Positions 42,608 to 51,352 of a stretch of 64,000 nt of DNA are shown piece by piece. Within the stretch, counting starts at the first letter, position 1; the number at the start of each line of letters is the position of its first letter. The notes below the pieces were generated by a model that saw nothing but the letters and a program-made list of their open reading frames with translations, did no database searches and had not been told where the DNA came from. The position numbers and the translations under genes were made by a program. The stretch covers positions 490,481 through 554,480 of the forward strand of contig NZ_RZMY01000018.1 in assembly GCF_003992615.1 (NCBI RefSeq), in the 5' to 3' direction. The stretch comes from Flagellimonas beolgyonensis. Lineage in GTDB: Bacteria > Bacteroidota > Bacteroidia > Flavobacteriales > Flavobacteriaceae.

Positions 42608-43534
42608 TTAGGTTCTCAATTCACTGGGAGGAAGCCCGTATTTCTCCTTGAATGCCCGTGAGAAATGGGTGATGCTCTTGAACCCTGTCATTTGGGCAAT
42701 GTGCTTTAGGGAGAGCCTACTGTGTTGGATCAGGGTCTTGGCCTTGCGTAGGCGTTCCTGTATCAGGAACCTAAATACCGTGGTGCCGTACAATTGTTTG
42801 AAACCATACTTTAGTTTGTATTAGTTGGTACCCATTTGAAGGGCAAGTTCCTTTAGTTTGGGCAGATCCTTTTCCAGATTGTTGATGATCATGTCATGGA
42901 CATCCCGAATGATCTGGATATCCCCTTGGCTCATAGGGACCTTATGATCTTTGGTTCCCTTGGTGACCATAAGGGTATTTTTCATCATCCCTTTACCGAA
43001 AGGTTCCCCTTTGGTAAAGAAAACGGTATCCAAGAGAATTTTCTGTCCGGTACCGTCCAAAGTCTGGAATACGGAGACATTGCAACTTTTGGAAAGCAGG
43101 AGTCCTTCTGATGTCTTGAACTCCAGTTGCAGGACGGTTTCAGCACGGCTCTTTCTCAAAAGTTTGGGTACTTTTTTGTCCCATTTTTTTTGGGACATAT
43201 CCGACATGAGCTTGGTAACAGGTTTGCCGATAATGTCCTTGGGAAGGCACGACAATAGGGAACACGTGCTGTTGGAGACCATTACAATGCTGCCGTTTGA
43301 GGCCATGAGGAGGGACAATTGGATGATACACTGCGGCGTGTGATGGGCGTTGGCAAAGCCTTGGTGGACAAACGAGGCCCGTATCTCCTCATTGACCATA
43401 TTGAGCATGACGATCAATGAGGAGATATTGTCGTTTTCTTCGCTGGGTTCCAGACTATAGAAAAAATTCCCACGGGCCATTTCCAAGAGCATCCCATGGA
43501 TCCGTTTTATCCTGAAGTCGTCGCTGTTTGGCAT
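42608..43534 (-). pseudogene. AraC-family regulator broken by an in-frame stop codon
   Basis: The frame reads from 43534 (MPNSDDFRIKRIHGML) through a central sensor-like domain (VSNSTCSLLSCLPKDIIGKPVTKLM, PAS-like) into the first AraC helix (LPKLKELALQMGTN), then TAA at 42823-42821, then in the same frame YKLKYGFKQLYGTTVFRFLIQERLRKAKTLI to the stop at 42608. The usual sequence here is GTNEYKLK, so one GAA to TAA change explains the stop. The second half of the DNA-binding domain is thus lost unless the stop is read through or a truncated internal start (TTG 42793) is used. Same orientation as the MauE operon; its presumed sites flank it on both sides. Confidence 0.85.
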
Positions 43535-43552
43535 GGGCTTCCCTTTATTCGA

Positions 43553-43970
43553 TTAGAAATCTGCAAAATCACCGATCCATAACAGGGCCACAAGGATCAT
43601 GGCTGTCTCCAAGAAAGCCAAGGCCTTGGTTCTGTCCGTAAAGGACCGGGTGGGCATCTTTGAAGGATGGGTGCCCAGATAGAAAGAGCTGATGACGTCC
43701 GTGACCGGAGGGTCGATCAAAAAAGCAAGTGCCTTTATCCATAGGGACCCTTCGAGGGCAAAATAGTCCCTGGCGGGTTTGTCGACTTTTCGTACTTCAC
43801 GGATGTCACAGAGCACGGACATTTCCTTGCCATTCTGGAGCATCATACGGTCTCGGACAAATGACCTGTGCGGCCTTTAGGTCTATGGTATGGCCTTTCT
43901 TGTAAACGATATGTAGGAGGTCATCGCTCAATAGATAAGCCGCATAGGCATTTTCATGTGTTTTTTTCAT
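43553..43970 (-). pseudogene. DUF7793-like (STAS/SEC14-type) protein gene with a frameshift
   Basis: From ATG 43970 the frame gives MKKTHENAYAAYLLSDDLLH and on to DLKAAQVIC, then leaves frame; the next frame continues RDRMMLQNGKEMSVLCDIREVRKV and KPARDYFALEGSLWIKALAFLID to the stop at 43553. One extra base at the CC of 43856-43855 (minus strand) explains it. The joined product would be about 138 aa, like small flavobacterial proteins found with AraC regulators. It lies 18 bp upstream of the broken AraC gene and is co-oriented. Confidence 0.75.
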
Positions 43971-44063
43971 GATTGGAAAACTGGTAATGGGATTGAATTT
44001 ACAAAAATATTGGTATTGGATTTTCGATTATGTTTTTACGTTTACCAATAAAAGGCATTTTAG

Positions 44064-44101
44064 TTATCTGAAACGGATTATTATTTATCCAAAACGGATT
44101 A
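44064..44101. promoter_or_regulatory. Tandem AraC-like sites before the oxoamine synthase gene
   Basis: TTATCTGAAACGGATTA at 44064-44080 and TTATCCAAAACGGATTA at 44085-44101, 21 bp apart, 69 bp upstream of the start codon. A -7-like TACAATTTT at 44110-44118 follows. The unit matches the sites at 42550-42587. Confidence 0.75.
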
Positions 44102-44169
44102 ATAGATATTACAATTTTATTTAATCCTACAAAAGCCATTACTTTTTAGGACAATTAAATCGAAAGAAA

Positions 44170-46575
44170 ATGGCAAAGATCAAACACCACAACTTTTTGA
44201 ACACCGTACATGAGGTATTCACCGATGCCAAGGAAGCGGGAGTGCTGCACTTATATGCCGGTGGTGAGACTCTCTCCGGCAGGACCATTGAGATCGGGGG
44301 CGGGGAACTGTTTCATTTTGGGACCACGGGCTATCTGGGTCTGGAACAGGACACCAGATTGAAACGGGCCGCCATACAGGCCATTGACAAGTATGGTACC
44401 CAATTTCCCCTGTCCAAGTCCTATATCTCCCATCCCTTGTACGACGAACTGGAACAATCCATAAGGGAAATGTACGGGACTCCCATTGTCATCACCAAGA
44501 ACAGTACCTTGGGACATCTTGGGGTCATTCCCAGCGCTGTGGACGATGACGATGTGATCATCTTAGATCACCAAGTACATTGGAGCGTTCAGAATGCGGC
44601 CAAGATGTTGAGGTCGCGAAGTGTCCCCATTGAGATGATACGGCACAACCATTTGGAAATGCTGGAGGATAAGATCAAGAAGTACAGGGGTGTCAAAAAA
44701 CATATCTGGTATATGGCGGATGGCATCTACTCCATGTACGGGGACTATGCACCGGTCAAGGAATTGATGGCCCTTTCGGATATCTATCCACAACTCCATT
44801 TTTATTTTGATGATGTGCACGGGATGAGTTGGGTGGGAAAGAACGGAACGGGGTATGTATTGGACCAATTGGATAAATTGCCGGAAAATGTATTGTTGTT
44901 CGGGACCTTGAGCAAGACCTTTGGGGCCAGTGGTGCTGTATTGGCCTGTTCAAACCCTGGGTTATATGACAAGATCAAGACCTTTGGTGGGCCATTGACC
45001 TTCTCGGCCCAATTGGAGCCCGCATCGGTGGCTGCCGCGATTGCCTCGGCCCAAATCCATCTATCCCCGGAGATATATGGGCTTCAATCGGATTTGAGAC
45101 AACGGATCGACTATTTCAACGACTGCTTGAGGGATACGGAACTTCCACTGATCGACCAAAACGCATCCCCTGTATTCTATATCGGGACAGGAATGCCCAA
45201 GACCGGATACAATTTTGTGAACCGGTTGATGCGGGAAGGCTTTTATGTCAATCTGGGTATCTTCCCGGCTGTTCCTGTCAAGAACACAGGGGTGCGCATT
45301 ACGATATCCAGACATAATGAAATGGAGGAGATCAAGGCATTGGTGGAGGCCATGGACCATCATTTTCCCAAAGCCTTGGAGGATACCCAGACCCATGCCC
45401 AACGGGTATTCCAGGCCTTTAAACTGGAGTCCAGGGTAAAATTGGAACAAGAACCAAAGAACGGGTTGGGGGTGGAAGTACAGGAATCCATTGGTCAATT
45501 GGATCGGGAAGAGTGGAACCACTATTTGGGCGGTCATGGCGTGTTTGATTGGGAAGGATTGCAATTTCTGGAGACCGTATTTCGGGGAAATGAAAAAAAG
45601 GAGCATAATTGGACCTTTCGTTATGTATGTATCAGGGACCAGAACGGTACGCCAATTTTGATGACCTTTTTGACCTATGCCCTGTGGAAGGACGACATGT
45701 TGGCCAATGCCCAAGTTTCCGCTTCCTTGGAAAAGGAACGTCAGACCGACCCCTATCACCTGTCCAGTATGGTACTTGCAATGGGGTCGCTGTTCACGGA
45801 AGGGGAACACCTGTACTGGGATGGTGCCCATCAACGGTCCCAACAAGCCTTGGACACTTTTTTGGCACTATTGGAACGACAGGAATCGGAGTTGGGGGCC
45901 AAAATGACCGTTCTTAGGGATTTTCTGGAAAATACCCCTTGGCACAATGCGCTGTACGGCCATGGTTTTCTACGGGTCAGGATGCCCAATTCCTGCACTG
46001 CGAAGGTTAGCGGAGTGACTGACATCGAAACCTATGTACAGCGATTGTCCGCTAGGAACCGGCGGCATTTTCGAAAAGAGATACAGCCTTTTCTTGACCA
46101 GGCCCATTGCCAAGTGGAGGCAAAGCTCCCAGCCGAACAATTGGAACAGGCCAAAAAATTGTTCGGGGAGGTCCAATCAAGGAATTTGGGGCTCAATACG
46201 TTTTCATTTCCCGATACCCTGTTTGAACTGATGAACGAAAACCCACGATGGGAGTTTATCACATTGCGTCCCATAGGGGAACCGACCGGGATGTTGGGGG
46301 TAATGTTCTGTTATACCAATGGGGAACAGGTCTATGTTCCTGCATTTGTAGGGATGGACTATGCCTTATTGGAAGAATATGCCACCTATAGGCAATTGCT
46401 CTACCGGACCATTGAACGGACCATTACATTGGGTATCCCCAAAATTGATTTCGGGATGACGGCGGCCTTTGAAAAACGTAAACTTGGGGCCACCGTATAT
46501 GGGAAATATGCCTATCTCCAGACGGGAGACAATTTTATTTTGGAATTGCTTGGGGTCATGGAAGGCCAATACTGA
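44170..46575 (+). CDS. Alpha-oxoamine synthase fused to a GNAT-type acyltransferase
   Basis: An 801-aa two-domain protein. Residues 1-400 are a PLP-dependent class of the BioF/Kbl/HemA/SPT/CqsA type, with the Asp-His region YFDDVHGMSW near 215 and the PLP Lys in GTLSKTFGASGAV near 247-260. Residues about 420-800 form an acyltransferase-like domain (TDIETYVQRLSARNRRHFRKE; ITLGIPKIDFGMTAAFEKRKLGA). Alpha-oxoamine synthases join an acyl-CoA or acyl-ACP to an amino acid; the second domain could N-acylate the product, giving a lipid (sphingoid- or sulfonolipid-like) or a signal molecule (CqsA-like). Substrates cannot be read from sequence. rteC follows after 12 bp. Confidence 0.83.
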   Translation: MAKIKHHNFLNTVHEVFTDAKEAGVLHLYAGGETLSGRTIEIGGGELFHFGTTGYLGLEQDTRLKRAAIQAIDKYGTQFPLSKSYISHPLYDELEQSIREMYGTPIVITKNSTLGHLGVIPSAVDDDDVIILDHQVHWSVQNAAKMLRSRSVPIEMIRHNHLEMLEDKIKKYRGVKKHIWYMADGIYSMYGDYAPVKELMALSDIYPQLHFYFDDVHGMSWVGKNGTGYVLDQLDKLPENVLLFGTLSKTFGASGAVLACSNPGLYDKIKTFGGPLTFSAQLEPASVAAAIASAQIHLSPEIYGLQSDLRQRIDYFNDCLRDTELPLIDQNASPVFYIGTGMPKTGYNFVNRLMREGFYVNLGIFPAVPVKNTGVRITISRHNEMEEIKALVEAMDHHFPKALEDTQTHAQRVFQAFKLESRVKLEQEPKNGLGVEVQESIGQLDREEWNHYLGGHGVFDWEGLQFLETVFRGNEKKEHNWTFRYVCIRDQNGTPILMTFLTYALWKDDMLANAQVSASLEKERQTDPYHLSSMVLAMGSLFTEGEHLYWDGAHQRSQQALDTFLALLERQESELGAKMTVLRDFLENTPWHNALYGHGFLRVRMPNSCTAKVSGVTDIETYVQRLSARNRRHFRKEIQPFLDQAHCQVEAKLPAEQLEQAKKLFGEVQSRNLGLNTFSFPDTLFELMNENPRWEFITLRPIGEPTGMLGVMFCYTNGEQVYVPAFVGMDYALLEEYATYRQLLYRTIERTITLGIPKIDFGMTAAFEKRKLGATVYGKYAYLQTGDNFILELLGVMEGQY

Positions 46576-46587
46576 TGACCCATCGCC

Positions 46588-47427
46588 ATGAATTACCAAA
46601 AGCTGCTATCGGAATTTGAGGGTCAATTGGATGCCTTGGAAAGCGGGAACGGTGATGTGCTGTTCAAAGCGGAGAAGGGAATTGTTCTGGTGGAGAAGAG
46701 TATTCGGAAACTTCAAAAACAGATTACGGGAAAGACCTTTACCACCCAAGAGGATGAGATCTATTTCTTTAAGCATGTCAAGCCCCAGATCTTTAGCAAG
46801 CTGATCTATTATGTCAAACTGTTCAGTATTGAGAGCAAACGACCAAGGGGGAAGAATGCGGCCCAAATCAAATACCTCCAACATCAAATCGATAAGTTCC
46901 AGACGTTCTTCAATGATAATTTGGAATTTTACAATTATTACCGGCGGGGGGCCATGTCCCTTGACGAACAATATTTTGTGCGTGGCAACCGCGATTTGAG
47001 ATTGCCCTTGGAATCCTACCACTTTTTGATCGATGACCGATTCTCCACCTGTCAGGATGGTACAGTGGCCACCATTATGGCCTATGACATGTTGATCGTC
47101 TACCTGAGAAAGGAGGTGGATGATCTGAACAATTCCCTGGAACCCCAAAAGAACACACCTATGGAAAAACCTTCTAAATTATTCTGGACCGGTAGCAAGA
47201 CCGACCTCATTGAACTTCTATATGCATTGCATGCGAGCAATGCCATCAACAGCGGTACTGTGGATATCAAAGAGTTGGCTTTGCATTTTGAGCATTTTTA
47301 CAATGTGGACTTGGGGAACTATTACCATACCTTCATCGAGATACGGTCGAGAAAGACCAGTAAGACCCGTTTTTTGGACAAGCTGATCGAGATGCTCAAC
47401 CAACGGATGGATTCCTTGGATGAGTGA
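46588..47427 (+). CDS. rteC: RteC-family regulator
   Basis: A 279-aa RteC-domain protein (NYQKLLSEFEGQLDALE to RGAMSLDEQYFVRGNRDLRL, FSTCQDGTVATIMAYDMLIVYL, and the C-terminal KSKLFWTGSKTDLIELLYAL type HTH segment). In CTnDOT RteC activates the excision genes. Here it sits directly behind the oxoamine synthase gene, so both may be transcribed together. It shows that the mobile element reaches at least this far. Confidence 0.9.
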   Translation: MNYQKLLSEFEGQLDALESGNGDVLFKAEKGIVLVEKSIRKLQKQITGKTFTTQEDEIYFFKHVKPQIFSKLIYYVKLFSIESKRPRGKNAAQIKYLQHQIDKFQTFFNDNLEFYNYYRRGAMSLDEQYFVRGNRDLRLPLESYHFLIDDRFSTCQDGTVATIMAYDMLIVYLRKEVDDLNNSLEPQKNTPMEKPSKLFWTGSKTDLIELLYALHASNAINSGTVDIKELALHFEHFYNVDLGNYYHTFIEIRSRKTSKTRFLDKLIEMLNQRMDSLDE

Positions 47428-47653
47428 GTTTTGATTTTCCCCAAGTTGGTACCAAGGTGGGAATATTGGTTTTGGAGCCGTTTGGGTCGTTATTTTTCTT
47501 TTTTCCTTTGTTAAGGATTGGCTTCATTTAGTCAAAAGGAAACAATTGGGTTCAAAATATTGGGCCAAAAAATCGTTCCCAAGATGGGACCCAACTCTGG
47601 AAGTTTTCTGAAATTCCTTTTTGAGTTTTGTGGACGAAAGTCAAATCAGGATG

Positions 47654-47696
47654 GGGCCACCAAATTGGTTGAAAACAATGCGGTGGCCCTTTTTTA
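47654..47696 (+). terminator. Intrinsic terminator downstream of rteC
   Basis: GGGCCACC (47654-47661) pairs with GGTGGCCC (47682-47689), with a 20-nt loop and a run of T to 47695. The next gene starts 13 bp later. The 226 bp between rteC and this hairpin hold no gene. Confidence 0.75.
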
Positions 47697-47708
47697 AAAA
47701 CTAGAAGT

Positions 47709-47987
47709 ATGGCGGCGACCATTATCACCACGGAGGACCTCATGGAATTCAAAGTTGAATTGCTGGAGGACATCAAAGCACTATTACAGGACCGGAATGG
47801 CCACCAAGGCAAAAAGTGGCTCAAATCCAATGAGGTCCGGGAACTGTTGGGGATATCCCCGGGAACATTGCAGAACCTGAGGATCAACGGGACCTTGCCC
47901 TTTACCAAAATAGGTGGGGTACTGTACTACGAGTATCATGAGATCATGGAGGTTTTGGAAAGGAACAAGGTCCATAACCGTATCTAG
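47709..47987 (+). CDS. Small helix-turn-helix protein (excisionase-like)
   Basis: A 92-aa protein with an acidic N-terminus and a MerR/Xis-type HTH (KKWLKSNEVRELLGISPGTLQNLRINGTLPFTKIGGVLYYEYHEI, residues 40-84). Such proteins in Bacteroidota elements act as excisionases or directionality factors. The next gene starts 2 bp after its stop. Confidence 0.85.
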   Translation: MAATIITTEDLMEFKVELLEDIKALLQDRNGHQGKKWLKSNEVRELLGISPGTLQNLRINGTLPFTKIGGVLYYEYHEIMEVLERNKVHNRI

Positions 47988-47989
47988 AT

Positions 47990-48529
47990 GTGGGGGAAGT
48001 CAACTATATCAAGCATTTGAACGGGGTCTTTGGGCAGTTTTCCAAGGACGGTCGTTTGAACCCGACCCATATCAGCCTCTATGTGGCCCTTTTCCAGCTA
48101 TGGAACAATAATTTTTTCAGGGATGCCTTCTATATCAATAGGGAAGAGGTCATGGATTTTTCCAAAATAGGGTCCAAGTCCACCTATCACCGTTGTATCA
48201 AGGAGCTTAGCCATTGGAAATATATCGATTATGAACCCTCGCACAACCCGTTCAAAGGCAGCCGTATCAAGATGTTCGATTTTGGGACAAGCAGTGGACA
48301 AGTACTGTACCCAAGCCGTACCGATATCGGGACAAGTAGTGGACAAGTACTGGTACCTATAAACAAACATATACAAACCAAGGAAAACAATGAAAACCAT
48401 AGTAAACAAGGAGATTTTGAAAATTTAAGTTTTAAGGTTTTTGAAAACCAAGGTAAACTGAGGGGCACTGTTCCATATGGGGACAACCTCCGTACAAGTC
48501 AGGACAAGGACTATAATGAGCCACTTTGA
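47990..48529 (+). CDS. Winged-helix protein of mobile elements, replication-linked
   Basis: A 179-aa protein, GTG start. Residues 1-100 form an HTH/winged-helix-like domain (LNPTHISLYVALFQLWNNNFFRDAFYINREEVMDFSKIGSKSTYHRCIKELSHWKYI). The tail has a direct repeat GTSSGQVL (two copies about 16 residues apart), then a Gln/Asn-rich segment. It overlaps the DnaC-like ATPase gene by 4 bp; the arrangement resembles replication initiator and helicase-loader pairs. Confidence 0.7.
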   Translation: MGEVNYIKHLNGVFGQFSKDGRLNPTHISLYVALFQLWNNNFFRDAFYINREEVMDFSKIGSKSTYHRCIKELSHWKYIDYEPSHNPFKGSRIKMFDFGTSSGQVLYPSRTDIGTSSGQVLVPINKHIQTKENNENHSKQGDFENLSFKVFENQGKLRGTVPYGDNLRTSQDKDYNEPL

Positions 48530-49188
48530 AGTACCATGCACCACATATCATCACAGAAGGGGATATCCCCTATGAATTGGGGAGCCTCAAGGGTCGGGAG
48601 ATCCATTATAATTTTGATAAGATGTTGATCTATCTTGAGGTAAAGGGCAAGCTATTGTTCGGAAAACGGTTCAAGATCTACCATGCGGACCGGGAAATCA
48701 TCTATAAACTGTGTCTCTACTTTATTCGGGACCGGATCCGTTGTGATCAGTTGGGCATTGATGTGGACAAAGGTTTGTTGCTTTCGGGTCCCGTTGGCTG
48801 TGGCAAGACCAGTCTGATGAAGCTGTTGAAGTTTATGGTGCCCCATCATAGACCGTACGCTGTGATTCCCTGTCGAAACATCGTTTTTGCGTACAACCAT
48901 GTGGGGCATAAGGTCATCGGTGACTATGGAGACTCCCAGTTCTATTGTTTCGATGACCTGGGAGTGGAGCCCAATGGGTTCCATTTTGGTAAGGAGTGCA
49001 ATGTCATGGGGGAGATATTGCTTTCCCGTTATGAACTGTTTATCGATCAAAAACGCAGGACCCACGCCACTACCAATCTGAATGCTGCAGAATTGGAGGG
49101 TCGTTATGGGAACCGTGTAAGGTCCCGGATGCGGGAGCTGTTCAATCTGTTGGCTTTTGATAAAGGGAGTTTGGACAAACGAAAATGA
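48526..49188 (+). CDS. DnaC/IstB-like AAA+ ATPase
   Basis: A 220-aa ATPase with Walker A LLLSGPVGCGKTSLMK near residues 86-101, Walker B SQFYCFDDLGVEP near 140-153, and the R-finger region YGNRVRSRMRELF near 195. Helicase-loader type. It is the last gene of the probable element, after the winged-helix protein; the direction changes and chromosomal metabolism genes begin directly after it. Confidence 0.85.
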   Translation: MKYHAPHIITEGDIPYELGSLKGREIHYNFDKMLIYLEVKGKLLFGKRFKIYHADREIIYKLCLYFIRDRIRCDQLGIDVDKGLLLSGPVGCGKTSLMKLLKFMVPHHRPYAVIPCRNIVFAYNHVGHKVIGDYGDSQFYCFDDLGVEPNGFHFGKECNVMGEILLSRYELFIDQKRRTHATTNLNAAELEGRYGNRVRSRMRELFNLLAFDKGSLDKRK

Positions 49189-49247
49189 ACGGAAAGGGTT
49201 TCTTGGCTTGTATTTTGTCCCATGATGTCCGGATCCCAAGGCTAAGG

Positions 49248-49541
49248 TCAGATAAAATGAATCTCAGCATCCAGGGACATTACCTTGACTGCCTTGAACG
49301 GTGTAAGTATGGTAAGGGTATGTTCTTTATTTGCAGGAATTATAAATACACTGCCCACGCCAAGGGTATGTTCGCCATCAGCCATTCTTAATAGTGCTTC
49401 CCCTTCTTTGACCACCAACAATGCTTCCCCTGTGTTGTGGTGGTACGGTATGACCATTCCGGGAATTCCTTTCAGTTGTATTGCCTTATAGGTTTCACCT
49501 TCGATCAAAGTATGTAGTTGGGGCATGTTGGTTGTTGCCAT
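49248..49541 (-). CDS. Cupin domain protein
   Basis: A 97-aa single cupin (MVIPYHHNTGEALLVVKEGEALLRMADGEHTL, then FIIPANKEHTLTIL) with possible metal His in PYHHNTGEALL and EHT. Co-transcribed with the tryptophan dioxygenase: its start codon is 1 bp after the stop of that gene. Its role is unknown. Confidence 0.85.
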   Translation of the reverse strand: MATTNMPQLHTLIEGETYKAIQLKGIPGMVIPYHHNTGEALLVVKEGEALLRMADGEHTLGVGSVFIIPANKEHTLTILTPFKAVKVMSLDAEIHFI

Positions 49542-49542
49542 A

Positions 49543-50454
49543 TCAAATATTCTCAGTTGCTCCCCATTGCTTTTTCTCCATATCGGTCCATAGCGTTGGG
49601 AAGAATTTTCGTTGTTGGTATCTGGGATGTAAATATTTTTTCCATTGGGATCCCCCGGTTGCGGCTTTTTTACAATCAGGACCTTCCAAATAATGTTCGG
49701 CCGTCCTTAAATGGACCAGGGGCCATTGCACATTGTAGAGGTGATCGAACTCTTTTAGGCGGTCAATCAGAAGGGTTGTCGGTTCGGGCAAATCATTGAT
49801 CTTGTCCTGAAGTGTGCGACCCTTGACCTTTTTGGCCAAGGCAGTAAAACTTTCAAGGTACCGCTGCTCAAACCTTCTCAAGGTCAAGGTCTTTTTACCG
49901 GTGGTGCGGTCAAATCCGGCATCCCTCCAGTAAATATGCTCAAAATAATCCTCCATGGATGGATTTTGGGGAAGTCGTTCCCTGCCTTCATCATTGATGA
50001 GATTTTCCAGAGGGGTGCACAAGATCTCGATATATCGGAACTGGGCACTCTGAAAACCACTGGCGGGGGTCAGGGTCTTCCGGAATTCTTGGTATTCCCC
50101 ATGGTCCATTCCATCTTTCATGATATCAAAGGAACCGATCAAGAGGTTGGTGTAGCGAATGCACCGGTTGATTTTTGGGAGCACGAAAGCGGCATCGATT
50201 TCATTTTGGTCAACCAGCTGCTCCAATTCGTGCCGCATCATTTTCAGAAGGAGCTCGGTGACCTGGTGGTACATGATGAAGATGGTTTCATCCTTGAAGT
50301 GGGTGCGGGGCTTTTGTAGGGACAAAAGGGTATCCACTTCGATATAGTCCCAATAGGTGAGGGGTGAGGCATGGAGGAGACCTTCCAGATAGGTTTCAGG
50401 ATTTTCACCAAGTTCTTGGTATTTGTTGATGATCTGTGCTAGTGTTTGGGTCAT
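49543..50454 (-). CDS. kynA: Tryptophan 2,3-dioxygenase
   Basis: A 303-aa haem enzyme that opens the tryptophan ring to N-formylkynurenine. Recognisable blocks: FIMYHQVTELLLKMMRHELEQL (substrate and haem region), PASGFQSAQFRYIE, and the end WPLVHLRTAEHYLEGPDC with TGGSQWKKYLHPRYQQRKFFP, which contains the proximal haem His and the TGGS loop. Other kynurenine genes are not in the window. Confidence 0.95.
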   Translation of the reverse strand: MTQTLAQIINKYQELGENPETYLEGLLHASPLTYWDYIEVDTLLSLQKPRTHFKDETIFIMYHQVTELLLKMMRHELEQLVDQNEIDAAFVLPKINRCIRYTNLLIGSFDIMKDGMDHGEYQEFRKTLTPASGFQSAQFRYIEILCTPLENLINDEGRERLPQNPSMEDYFEHIYWRDAGFDRTTGKKTLTLRRFEQRYLESFTALAKKVKGRTLQDKINDLPEPTTLLIDRLKEFDHLYNVQWPLVHLRTAEHYLEGPDCKKAATGGSQWKKYLHPRYQQRKFFPTLWTDMEKKQWGATENI

Positions 50455-50532
50455 GGTATCGTTGTTATGTTGTTAGCTGTTGTTTATGGAAAATATTGGT
50501 GTCCGATCTCAATGGTACCGGAATATTTGTTC

Positions 50533-50826
50533 TTAAAAGGTTATTTCTTCCATATCGATATGGTATTTTTTCTGATTCAACGTGTGATATAGATGATTGA
50601 TGATATCAGCTTCTGAGAATGTGGTTTTGTATTCGAATCTGATCAGTGGGCTATTGGCATAGCACAAATTGTGCTCCTTTGTACGATTTGGTCTATAGGG
50701 AATTTGAAAATGTTGGGACAATCGCTCGACAAAATCCGCTTTGATGTCGAGGTTGACCAATTCCTGTATGGAATATAAGGATCGATCGTCCCTTTTGACA
50801 AAGATATCCGAGAGCTTAACCTTCAT
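50533..50826 (-). CDS. Small conserved protein after the truncated haemoglobin
   Basis: A 97-aa protein from ATG 50826 (MKVKLSDIFVKRDD). Soluble, without recognisable domain. Its start overlaps the truncated-haemoglobin stop, so both form an operon and the protein may belong to NO or oxygen handling. Similar small proteins occur in this position in flavobacteria, as far as I know without assigned function. Confidence 0.65.
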   Translation of the reverse strand: MKVKLSDIFVKRDDRSLYSIQELVNLDIKADFVERLSQHFQIPYRPNRTKEHNLCYANSPLIRFEYKTTFSEADIINHLYHTLNQKKYHIDMEEITF

Positions 50827-51217
50827 GGTCCCCATGGGTTGTGTTGGCTTTCACATAGGCAATCTTCAGTTGGAACATCTCCGCCATTTTTTCGGCACGA
50901 AACTTGGCCTCGGCCGCCTTTTCACCAATGAAATTGTCATCAACGGTCTGTATAAAGAGTAGTTTCCAACGGTCAAAATGTTCCCCTTGGACCGGTAGCC
51001 TGGCATGGGGGGCGAAAGGACTGCCATAATACGTGTGCTCCCCCAATAGGACCGTTTGCCAAAAACGGTACATTTTTTCCAGATGCGCCGGCCAATTATC
51101 CTGGATCACTCCATTGAAAATATCCGCCAGTAGGTCATCTTCCCGGACCTTTCCATAAAAAAGGTCCACCAATTGCTTGATGTCATCCAGGGTTGTAATT
51201 TCTTTATTTTGCGTCAT
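50816..51217 (-). CDS. Group III truncated haemoglobin
   Basis: A 133-aa 2-on-2 globin. Typical blocks: LVDLFYGKVREDDLLADIFNGVI, WPAHLEKMYRFWQTVLLGEHTYYGSPFAPHARLPVQGEHFDRW, the latter with the proximal His in GEHFDRW. Group III globins bind oxygen or NO. The promoter upstream has an Rrf2-type operator at 51324-51337, so it is probably part of the NO regulon. Confidence 0.92.
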   Translation of the reverse strand: MTQNKEITTLDDIKQLVDLFYGKVREDDLLADIFNGVIQDNWPAHLEKMYRFWQTVLLGEHTYYGSPFAPHARLPVQGEHFDRWKLLFIQTVDDNFIGEKAAEAKFRAEKMAEMFQLKIAYVKANTTHGDHEG

Positions 51218-51296
51218 TATGTGAATGAAAATATGAATGTGACCCGTACCAATGCTTCCTTTTGGAAACTTTAATGGGACAGCACTTTATAGGGTA

Positions 51297-51337
51297 TAAA
51301 GATACGGGGAATTGAAAAATAACGGATAATTTTGTCC
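51297..51337 (-). promoter_or_regulatory. trHb promoter with motif-1 operator
   Basis: Minus-strand -7 box TATCTTTA (51304-51297). The palindrome GGATAATTTTGTCC (51324-51337) covers the -33 position. It matches the operators of the ric and second Rrf2 genes. It lies between the divergent globin and folate genes, only 16 bp from the ATG of the latter. Confidence 0.75.
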
Positions 51338-51352
51338 GAAATATTTAATGCG

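Noticed and set aside
42608..42793. Separate 61-aa AraC protein
   Set aside because: It is the second half of the AraC gene interrupted by a stop codon; its start would be an internal TTG.
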